Shown: positions 33,767 to 40,023 of the stretch, in pieces
Position numbering within the stretch: position 1 is the stretch's first letter
How the letters are laid out: each line of letters starts with the position of its first letter
NCBI RefSeq assembly: GCF_019704135.1
Contig: NZ_AP024355.1
Span: forward strand, 3,913,034-3,977,033
Reading direction: 5' to 3'
DNA: 64,000 nt
Origin: Desulfuromonas versatilis
GTDB taxonomy: Bacteria > Desulfobacterota > Desulfuromonadia > Desulfuromonadales > NIT-T3
Notes under the pieces: generated by a model
Databases searched by the model: none
What the model was told of the DNA's origin: nothing
Seen by the model: the letters and a program-made list of their open reading frames with translations, nothing else
Translations under genes and position numbers: made by a program

Positions 33767-34495
33767 CAACCTGCCGACGAATTCGAGAAGATCCTCGTGC
33801 CCACCCCGGTAATCGGTGGTGAAGCTCCCCTGCTGACGATCCACCAGCCAGGTGTCGACCAGGAACGTGGGGATCCCGGCCTGGCGGGCCGCCAGGTCGT
33901 GCTCGGTATCGTTGCCGACCATCACGCACTGGCCCGGCTGCAGCCCGACGCTCTGCAGAATATCCTGGAAATAGCCGGGGTGGGGCTTGCAGTAACGGCA
34001 GTTTTCGTAGCTGGTCACCAGGGCGAAGGGAAAATCGTGCAGATTGCCCCACTGCAGGCGGGCGTCCACCAGAGGCTTTGGAAATACCGGGTTGGTGGCG
34101 ACCACCACCTGCAGATTCCGCGAGAAGCAGCGCTCGAGAATCTCCCGGGCCAGCGGCAGGCTGGTAATCAGTTTTTCCAGATCCTCCAGCCCCTCCCGAA
34201 AAAACGCCGCCAGCCCCTGTTCCCACTTGGCGCGGCCGATCCCCAGGTGCAGGCCCACCGCCTCGAGGAGCATCTCCTGGTTGCTGCGGCTGCCGTCGTC
34301 GCTGCGCAGCAGGGCAAAGGTGGTGGCGGTCAGCACCCGGGCAAAGGCCCGCCGGTCCACCTGGTCCGCGAAATGTCCAGAAAGCCCCTCCAGGTAGGCG
34401 GGGATGAACTTGCTCATTTCGACCCCGAGCAGCGTTCCGTCAAGATCGAACAGTACGGCCCTGACCTGCTCCAGCGGGGGATTTTCCATGCTCAT
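33728..34495 (-). CDS. HAD-superfamily phosphatase
   Basis: A 255-residue haloacid dehalogenase-like hydrolase. Motif I FDLDGTLL (about residues 17-24) has the nucleophile Asp and acid/base Asp; motif II is the Thr of VVVATNP; motif III the Lys of RYCKPHPGYF; motif IV VGNDTEHDLAA. The alpha-helical cap after motif I (C1 type) suggests a small-molecule phosphatase. Substrate unknown. The start at ATG 34495 is tentative; an ATG two codons later is possible. The C-terminal GQDPPPISGFGP and stop are provided by the composite repeat, so the native end has probably been replaced. Confidence 0.87.
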   Translation of the reverse strand: MSMENPPLEQVRAVLFDLDGTLLGVEMSKFIPAYLEGLSGHFADQVDRRAFARVLTATTFALLRSDDGSRSNQEMLLEAVGLHLGIGRAKWEQGLAAFFREGLEDLEKLITSLPLAREILERCFSRNLQVVVATNPVFPKPLVDARLQWGNLHDFPFALVTSYENCRYCKPHPGYFQDILQSVGLQPGQCVMVGNDTEHDLAARQAGIPTFLVDTWLVDRQQGSFTTDYRGGHEDLLEFVGRLGQDPPPISGFGP

Positions 34496-34611
34496 CGACC
34501 AGTCCGTTCCTTCCTTGCGCTCCGGCCCGACGCCGACGCCAGCGTCCACAGTACCACAACCCCGTGGCCGGAAAAACCGTTAATCTACCGCCCCGCCTCC
34601 CCACAAAGCCC

Positions 34612-34639
34612 TTGACTTGGCACCGGTCTCAGGTTAAAA
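34612..34639 (+). promoter_or_regulatory. sigma70-like promoter of the XRE-cupin gene
   Basis: TTGACT (34612-34617), a 16-base spacer, TTAAAA (34634-34639), 27 bases upstream of the chosen start codon. Confidence 0.6.
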
Positions 34640-34665
34640 ACATGAGAAAAAACAGTGAGGTAACT

Positions 34666-35262
34666 ATGGAAAACATCCGGGAGGAAGTCAAGGAGCTGCA
34701 GATCGGGATGAAAATCCGCCGGCTGCGCCAAGAGCGCCGCATGACCTTGCAGGCTCTTGCCGACGCCACCGGACTCTCCAAGCCCCTGCTGTCCCAGATC
34801 GAAAACGAGCAGGTGATCCCCCCCCTGGCGACCCTGCTGCGCATCTCCAAGGCCTTCAAGGTCGAGCTGCAGACCTTCTTCCAGGAGGAAGGGAGCAACG
34901 AGAAGTGCATCCTGGTGCGCGCCGGCCAGAGCCGCAAGTTCCAGCGCCGCAGCGGCCCCGGCGAGGAGCCGCCCCCCTACGCCTATCACTCCCTGGCCTT
35001 CGGCAAGAAAAACCGCAACCTCGAACCCTTTCTGGTCGAGTTCGAAGCCCGCCAGTGGCGCGAGGACCTGCAGGTAAGCCACGACGGCGAAGAGTTTCTG
35101 TTCCTGCTCGAAGGGACCCTCGAATTCCACTACGGCGACCAGGTCATGACCCTGCAGCCCGGCGACTCGGTCTACTACGATTCTTCCGAGCGCCACGGTT
35201 ACGTCAGCAAGGGAGATGGCCCGGCCAAGGCCGTGGCGGTTCTCTACTCCCGGGGGGTCTGA
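34666..35262 (+). CDS. XRE-family transcriptional regulator with cupin sensor domain
   Basis: A 198-residue regulator starting MENIREEVKELQ with GAGGT 5 bases upstream. Residues about 14-70 are a Cro/C1-type helix-turn-helix (MTLQALADATGLSKPLLSQIENEQVIPPLATLL). Residues about 120-195 form a cupin_2 barrel (GEEFLFLLEGTLEFHYGDQ, LQPGDSVYYDSSERHGY) that would sense a small ligand. This architecture regulates polyamine, amino-acid or stress genes in other bacteria. Divergent from the HAD phosphatase gene; elbB follows under its own promoter. Target not deducible. Confidence 0.92.
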   Translation: MENIREEVKELQIGMKIRRLRQERRMTLQALADATGLSKPLLSQIENEQVIPPLATLLRISKAFKVELQTFFQEEGSNEKCILVRAGQSRKFQRRSGPGEEPPPYAYHSLAFGKKNRNLEPFLVEFEARQWREDLQVSHDGEEFLFLLEGTLEFHYGDQVMTLQPGDSVYYDSSERHGYVSKGDGPAKAVAVLYSRGV

Positions 35263-35287
35263 GCCCCCTCCCTCCGCCCGCAGCGGC

Positions 35288-35315
35288 TTGACATCCGTTC
35301 GGTTTTTTCTAGGAT
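35288..35315 (+). promoter_or_regulatory. sigma70-like promoter of elbB
   Basis: TTGACA (35288-35293), a 16-base spacer, TAGGAT (35310-35315). The start codon lies about 110 bases downstream, leaving a fairly long leader. Confidence 0.65.
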
Positions 35316-35426
35316 TTCTTGAATGGCGGCCCGGCACCCCGGGGCGGGGCAGACAACGCCCCTGCAGACCGGGTCCGGGCGAATGCGCCTGATTCTTATC
35401 TTTCATTCTCATCACGGAGGTTGCTC

Positions 35427-36089
35427 ATGGCGAAAGTTGGCGTGGTACTTTCCGGCTGCGGCGTCTACGACGGCGCGGAAATTCACGAGGCGGTCATCAC
35501 CCTGCTGGCCCTCGACCGGGCCGGCGCGGAAGCGGTCTGCATGGCCCCGGACAGCGAACAGATGCACGTCGTCAATCACCTGAGCGGCGAGGTGGCCGAG
35601 GGGGAAAAACGCAACGTACTGGTGGAATCGGCCCGCATCGCCCGGGGCCAGATCAAAAACCTCAAGGAGGTCAAGGCGGCGGACATCGACGCCCTGATCT
35701 TCCCCGGCGGCTTCGGGGCCGCCAAGAACCTCTGCGATTTCGCCGTCAAGGGGGCCGACTGCAGCGTCCATCCCGAGGTGGCCCGCCTGGTCCGCGAGGT
35801 GGTCAAGGCGAAAAAGCCTCTCGCCGCGGTCTGCATCGCCCCGGCTCTGGTTTCCCGGGTGCTCGGCAATGACCAACTGGCCCACAAGCTGACCATCGGC
35901 ACCGACGAGGGGACCGCCCAGGCCCTCGGCGCCATGGGGACCCAGCATGTGGCCTGCCCGGTCCACGAATTCGTTGTCGACCGGGAGAACAAGCTCATCT
36001 CCACCCCTGCCTACATGCTCGCCGGGCGCATCAGCGAGGCCGCCGAGGGGATCGAAAAAACCGTCAGGGCCCTGTTGGAGATGATCTGA
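35427..36089 (+). CDS. elbB: Isoprenoid biosynthesis glyoxalase ElbB (DJ-1/PfpI superfamily)
   Basis: A 220-residue DJ-1-fold protein beginning MAKVGVVLSGCGVYDGAEIHEA with ACGGAGG 7 bases upstream. The family nucleophile is the Cys of AAVCIAPAL (about residue 137), with FPGGFGAAKNLCDFA and HEFVVDRENKLISTPAYM as further conserved blocks. E. coli ElbB has weak glyoxalase activity and was linked to isoprenoid synthesis. Monocistronic, followed by a clear terminator. Confidence 0.92.
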   Translation: MAKVGVVLSGCGVYDGAEIHEAVITLLALDRAGAEAVCMAPDSEQMHVVNHLSGEVAEGEKRNVLVESARIARGQIKNLKEVKAADIDALIFPGGFGAAKNLCDFAVKGADCSVHPEVARLVREVVKAKKPLAAVCIAPALVSRVLGNDQLAHKLTIGTDEGTAQALGAMGTQHVACPVHEFVVDRENKLISTPAYMLAGRISEAAEGIEKTVRALLEMI

Positions 36090-36125
36090 GCGCGGCCTGG
36101 CCGGCTCCTCCACCCGATATAACAG

Positions 36126-36162
36126 CAGCCGGACTGCCCGAGGGCGGCCCGGCTGTTTTTTT
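36126..36162 (+). terminator. Rho-independent terminator of elbB
   Basis: CAGCCGG (36126-36132) pairs with CCGGCTG (36149-36155), with an inner TGCCC/GGGCG stem, followed by seven T bases. Confidence 0.88.
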
Positions 36163-36167
36163 GACAT

Positions 36168-36284
36168 CTACTGCCAGAATGCCTCGTCCCAGTACCTGAA
36201 GCCCCGGTCGCTATCCGAAAAATCGCCATGGCGCTGAGGCTGGTCGCCTCGGCCCGCTCCTTGCACATTCCTCCCCACCTTCAT
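36168..36284 (-). CDS. Possible 38-aa protein, function unknown
   Basis: The frame reads MKVGRNVQGAGRGDQPQ then RHGDFSDSDRGFRYWDEAFWQ. GGGAGG lies 10 bases before the ATG. The aromatic, acidic C-terminus (FRYWDEAFWQ) is not what random GC-rich sequence usually gives. It occupies a 386-base gap between the elbB terminator and the rubredoxin promoter. No family recognised and no promoter found. The remaining gap (36285-36443) shows nothing else. Confidence 0.35.
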   Translation of the reverse strand: MKVGRNVQGAGRGDQPQRHGDFSDSDRGFRYWDEAFWQ

Positions 36285-36443
36285 GGCAGTGTTTCCTCCC
36301 CCGGAAAAGTCTCCGGCGACGCCACGGCAGCCCAGCGGCCAGGAGCAGCACCTCCTCCGTTTTTTTACAAATTCTAATCCCAATATCCTCTTAATCGCCC
36401 CTGGTCAACACCCGGCGGACAATCGGCCAGGAGGCCTGGGTTC

Positions 36444-36471
36444 TTGCCAGATGAAAAATTTCGTCTAAAAT
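36444..36471 (+). promoter_or_regulatory. sigma70-like promoter of the rubredoxin-ferredoxin-lip operon
   Basis: TTGCCA (36444-36449), a 16-base spacer, TAAAAT (36466-36471), about 78 bases upstream of the rubredoxin start. Confidence 0.65.
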
Positions 36472-36548
36472 GGTCAGGATATTCGGCTACACCACCCAAC
36501 CCGGCCGCTGCGGCGGCCCAACTTCAGATGCATTGAACGGAGGATTTC

Positions 36549-36707
36549 ATGGACAAGTACCGCTGCGTCATCTGCGACTATATCTACGACCCCGCCGAGG
36601 GCGACCCGGGCAACGGCGTCGCGCCCGGCACCGCCTTCGCCGACCTGCCCGACGACTGGGTCTGCCCCCTGTGCGGAGCGGACAAGAGCAACTTCGAAAA
36701 AGTCTAA
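36549..36707 (+). CDS. Rubredoxin
   Basis: A 52-residue classical rubredoxin, a soluble one-electron carrier with a single Fe(Cys)4 site. It reads [19 protein letters not shown] and contains the two knuckles CVIC and [19 protein letters not shown] and [11 protein letters not shown] are typical. Strong ribosome site (CGGAGG). First gene of an operon with ferredoxin, lipB, lipA and trxB (11-50 base gaps or overlaps). Rubredoxins serve rubrerythrin or superoxide reductase systems; none is adjacent here. Confidence 0.97.
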   Translation: MDKYRCVICDYIYDPAEGDPGNGVAPGTAFADLPDDWVCPLCGADKSNFEKV

Positions 36708-36718
36708 GGAGACTGACC

Positions 36719-36910
36719 ATGGCCAGGACCCCCTACGTGGACAAGGACGTCTGCATCAGCTGCAACCTCTGCGTCGACTCGGTGCCGGAAGTGTTTCGCC
36801 TCGACGACGACGGCGTCGCCGAAGTCTACGACCCCGCCGGGGCCCCCGAAGACAGGATCCAGGAGGCCATGGACGCCTGCCCGGTGGCCTGCATCCACTG
36901 GCAGGACTGA
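36719..36910 (+). CDS. [4Fe-4S] ferredoxin, monocluster type
   Basis: A 63-residue ferredoxin with CISCNLC (Cys 12, 15, 18) plus Cys 54 in ACPVACIH, giving four ligands for one [4Fe-4S] cluster; Cys 58 is the usual extra residue of such D. gigas-type ferredoxins. The layout VDKDVCISC..VPEVFRLDDDG..AMDACPVACI is classical. It begins 11 bases after the rubredoxin stop. Placement directly upstream of lipB-lipA makes it a plausible electron donor for LipA, which needs low-potential electrons; that link is inference. Confidence 0.96.
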   Translation: MARTPYVDKDVCISCNLCVDSVPEVFRLDDDGVAEVYDPAGAPEDRIQEAMDACPVACIHWQD

Positions 36911-36959
36911 CCACCTGTCCGGCTGGCCCGCGGGCCAGCCGGACAGGTTCGAGCCAACC

Positions 36960-37643
36960 ATGGGCAGTTTCAGAACCCTGAGACCCGGGCGCCTCCCCTA
37001 TCGGGAGGCGCTTCGACTGCAGGAGAGGCTTCTCGAGCGCAATCGCCCCGGCTTCGGCGACGTGCTGGTGCTGCTCGAACACCCGCCGGTGATCACCCTG
37101 GGCCGAAGCTCGCGGCCGGAGCATCTGCTGCTCTCCCCCGCCGAACTCGAGCGGCGCGGCATCGTCTGCGAAGCCGTCGCCCGCGGCGGCGACGTGACCT
37201 ATCACGGCCCCGGACAACTGGTCGGCTACCCGATCATCGACCTCGAACGCCGGGGGCGCGACCTGCATCGCTACCTGCGCACCCTCGAAGAGGTCCTCAT
37301 CGACACCCTGGCGGGCTTCGGCCTGAGCGGGGAGCGGATCGCGGGCAAGACCGGCGTCTGGGTCGGTGGCGAGAAGATCGCCTCCATCGGCGTCGGCGTG
37401 CGCCGTTGGGTGACCTTTCACGGCTTTGCCCTCAACGTCGCCGCCGATCTCGCCGGCTTCGAGGCCATCGTCCCCTGCGGCCTGCCGGGCGTCCGGATGA
37501 CCTCCATGGAGCGGCTGCTGGGCAGGCCCATCGCCATGGCCGAGGTTCAGCGGCAGGTCATCGCCAGTTTTGCCCGCAGCTTTGCAATCCGTAATGCAGG
37601 AGATTATGAAGAACCCATCACCCCGCAAACCGGACTGGCTTAA
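36960..37643 (+). CDS. lipB: Octanoyl-[acyl-carrier-protein]:protein octanoyltransferase LipB
   Basis: A 227-residue enzyme that moves octanoyl groups from ACP to lipoyl domains, the first step of lipoate assembly. Conserved blocks: VLLEHPPVITLGRSS, RGGDVTYHGPGQLVGYPI, TGVWVGGEKIASIGV with the catalytic Lys, VTFHGFALNV, and the catalytic Cys in IVPCGL. The 3' end overlaps lipA by 38 bases. Confidence 0.96.
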   Translation: MGSFRTLRPGRLPYREALRLQERLLERNRPGFGDVLVLLEHPPVITLGRSSRPEHLLLSPAELERRGIVCEAVARGGDVTYHGPGQLVGYPIIDLERRGRDLHRYLRTLEEVLIDTLAGFGLSGERIAGKTGVWVGGEKIASIGVGVRRWVTFHGFALNVAADLAGFEAIVPCGLPGVRMTSMERLLGRPIAMAEVQRQVIASFARSFAIRNAGDYEEPITPQTGLA

Positions 37644-38487
37644 GGTCCGTTTTCCCGCCGGCCCGAGCTACGCCCGGATCGACCGCTACCACCGCGACCA
37701 GGGCCTGCATTCGGTCTGCCGCAGCGCCGCCTGCCCCAACCAGGGCGAATGCTGGAGTCGCGGCACGGCCACTTTCATGATCTTGGGCGATATCTGCACC
37801 CGCGGCTGCAGCTTCTGCAACGTGGCCTGCGGCGCGCCCTTGGCCATCGACCCCGAGGAGCCCGCCAAAATCGCCCGCGCGGTGGCGGAACTGGGCCTGA
37901 AGCATGCCGTGATCACCTCGGTGACCCGCGATGACCTCCCCGATGGCGGCGCTGGGCATTTCGCCAGCCTGGTCCGCGCTATTCGCGCCGAGGCACCTGG
38001 CTGCCGGGTGGAGCTGCTGATCCCCGATCTCGCCGGCAGTCGCCAGGCGCTTGGAATTATAATGGAAGCTGGGCCCGACGTTCTGGGGCACAATGTCGAA
38101 ACCGTCCCCAGGCTGTATCCGGTGGTGCGCCAGGGAGCGGACTTCCGGCGCTCGCTCGGGCTGCTGGCGGCAGCCCGCGAGCTGGCGCCAGCGGTCCCCA
38201 CCAAGTCGGGAATCATGCTGGGCATCGGTGAAGAGCGGCATGAGGTCATGCAGGTGCTGGAGGAGCTGCGGGAGGTCGGCTGCTCGCTGTTGACTCTGGG
38301 ACAATACCTGGCGCCGACCCGCGCCCATCACCCCGTGGCCCGCTACGTGCCGCCCGAAGAGTTCGCCGAGCTTCGCGAAGCCGGGTTGCGGCTCGGCTTC
38401 ACCCACGTGGAGGCGGGCCCCCTGGTGCGCTCGTCCTACCACGCTGAACAACAGTTCGAGGAGTCCCAACATGCCTCAGGCCTGTAA
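37606..38487 (+). CDS. lipA: Lipoyl synthase LipA
   Basis: A 293-residue radical SAM enzyme inserting two sulfurs into octanoyl-lipoyl domains. The start MKNPSPRKPDWLKV is chosen for AGGAG just upstream; earlier in-frame starts lie deeper in lipB. Auxiliary [4Fe-4S] cluster ligands CRSAACPNQGEC, the radical SAM motif CTRGCSFC, and the C-terminal RSSYHAE with the conserved Ser ligand are all present. SucB's lipoyl domain at 51 kb is one expected target. Overlaps trxB by 17 bases. Confidence 0.97.
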   Translation: MKNPSPRKPDWLKVRFPAGPSYARIDRYHRDQGLHSVCRSAACPNQGECWSRGTATFMILGDICTRGCSFCNVACGAPLAIDPEEPAKIARAVAELGLKHAVITSVTRDDLPDGGAGHFASLVRAIRAEAPGCRVELLIPDLAGSRQALGIIMEAGPDVLGHNVETVPRLYPVVRQGADFRRSLGLLAAARELAPAVPTKSGIMLGIGEERHEVMQVLEELREVGCSLLTLGQYLAPTRAHHPVARYVPPEEFAELREAGLRLGFTHVEAGPLVRSSYHAEQQFEESQHASGL

Positions 38488-39424
38488 AGCCATCCGCGAA
38501 ACCCTCATCCTCGGCTCGGGACCGGCGGGGCTTACCGCCGCCATCTACGCCGCCCGCGGCCGCTGCTGCCCGCTGCTGATCCACGGCCAGCAGCCCGGCG
38601 GCCAGCTGACCACCACCACCGTCATCGACAACTTTCCCGGCTTTCCCGAGGGGGTTGACGGGACGGCGTTGATGGACCGCATGCAGGAACAGGCCGAGCG
38701 TTTCGGCACCGATTTCGTCGAAGGGGAGGTCACCCGGGTGGAGTTGGCAAAGCGCCCTTTCAAGGTCTGGCTCGGGGATGAATGCTACCAGTGCCAGACC
38801 CTGATCATCGCCACCGGCGCCTCGCCGCGGATGCTCGGCCTGCCCAATGAGTGGGAGCTCTACGGCCGGGGGGTTTCGGTGTGCGCCACCTGCGACGGCT
38901 TTTTCTACAAGGGGAAAAAGGTCGTGGTGGTCGGCGGCGGCGACACCGCCATGGAAGAGGCCTCGTTTCTGACCCGCTTCGCCGACCATGTCACCGTGGT
39001 ACACCGGCGCGACACCCTGCGGGCCAGCCCTCCTTTGGAGAAACGCGCCCGGGAGAACAAGAAAATCACCTTTCGCTGGGAAACCGTGGTCACCGAAATC
39101 CTTGGCGACAAGCAGAGCGGGGTGACCGGGGTGCGGGTGCTCCACCACCCCTCCGGGGAGGAGGAGGAAATCCCCTGCGACGGCGTCTTCATCGCCATCG
39201 GGCACACCCCGAACACCAAAATATTCAAGGGACAGCTGGAGATGGACCCGGAGGGCTACCTGATCACCCGGGGCAACTGTGAAACCAACATCCCCGGAGT
39301 ATTCGCCGCGGGGGACGTGCAGGATGCGCACTTTCGCCAGGCGATCACCGCCGCCGGTTCGGGCTGCATGGCGGCGATTCTGGCCGAACGCTATCTCGAA
39401 GGACTCGACGATCAGGAGGAGTGA
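38471..39424 (+). CDS. trxB: Thioredoxin-disulfide reductase
   Basis: A 317-residue flavoprotein. The FAD-binding GSGPAGLTAAIYAAR starts near residue 15, redox-active CATC is near 138-141, the NAD(P)H-binding GGGDTAMEEA is near 155, and the C-terminal FAD segment GVFAAGDVQD is intact. Reduces thioredoxin, or a thioredoxin-like partner. Whether it prefers NADPH or NADH is uncertain. Sits between lipA and a PNPOx-like gene in the redox operon. Confidence 0.95.
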   Translation: MPQACKAIRETLILGSGPAGLTAAIYAARGRCCPLLIHGQQPGGQLTTTTVIDNFPGFPEGVDGTALMDRMQEQAERFGTDFVEGEVTRVELAKRPFKVWLGDECYQCQTLIIATGASPRMLGLPNEWELYGRGVSVCATCDGFFYKGKKVVVVGGGDTAMEEASFLTRFADHVTVVHRRDTLRASPPLEKRARENKKITFRWETVVTEILGDKQSGVTGVRVLHHPSGEEEEIPCDGVFIAIGHTPNTKIFKGQLEMDPEGYLITRGNCETNIPGVFAAGDVQDAHFRQAITAAGSGCMAAILAERYLEGLDDQEE

Positions 39425-39429
39425 GGATC

Positions 39430-39834
39430 ATGATCTCGGAGCGGATGAAGATATTTATCGAGAAGGTCAACCTGGCCTTCGTCGCCTCGGCCGATCTGGA
39501 TGGAGAGCCGCACCTCGGCGCCGGGCGCGGGCTCGAAGTCACCGGCCCCAATCACCTGGTCTTCGAAGCCTGGTTCTGCCGAAAGACCCTCAACAACGTC
39601 GCTCAGAATCCCCAGGTGGCCATCGCGGTCATGGACCCCGAAAGCGAGGCCGGCTACCAGTTGCGCGGCATCGTGGAAAAGGTCAGCGACGTGGCCATGC
39701 TCAACGGCTATGTGCCGCGCCTCGAGGAGCCCGGCATGCCCCAGGTCCAGTCGCGGATCGCAGTGCGCATCGATAAGATCATGGAATTCTCCCACGGCGC
39801 CCACACGGACAATCCGCTCTCCAAGGAGGCCTGA
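39430..39834 (+). CDS. Pyridoxamine 5'-phosphate oxidase-fold (FMN-binding) protein
   Basis: A 134-residue split-barrel protein starting MISERMKIFIEKVN (ATG 39430 preferred over a GTG three codons upstream). FVASADLDGEPHLGAGR and NNVAQNPQVAIAVMDPES are characteristic of the PNPOx-like FMN/F420-binding superfamily. Real substrate unknown; PNP oxidase itself is longer. Last gene of the redox operon. The 189 bases after it hold no gene, but contain two TGTGGACAA boxes (39855, 39867). Confidence 0.82.
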   Translation: MISERMKIFIEKVNLAFVASADLDGEPHLGAGRGLEVTGPNHLVFEAWFCRKTLNNVAQNPQVAIAVMDPESEAGYQLRGIVEKVSDVAMLNGYVPRLEEPGMPQVQSRIAVRIDKIMEFSHGAHTDNPLSKEA

Positions 39835-40023
39835 AACCGGAGACGCGCCCAGGCTGTGGACAAAGCTGTGGACAATCCCACCCGCATCCGGGGCGAACCC
39901 TTCCCTCCGACATTTCCCCACTCGTCACAGCCACAGCAAGGGACTGAAAATAAAGATTTTTTTCAGAAGATCGCCGCCACCTACCGGCCATTTCCGGTTT
40001 TCCCCAGGCGCTCCCGCTGGCTT

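Noticed and set aside
33546-34226. Second minus-strand frame ending with the same peptide as the HAD gene
   Set aside because: Its upstream part is the wrong frame of the HAD gene; only the repeat-encoded end resembles it. It is a by-product of the duplicated repeat.
39835-40023. Replication origin suggested by two DnaA-like boxes
   Set aside because: Only two near-consensus boxes, no AT-rich unwinding region, no dnaA/dnaN/gidA neighbours.
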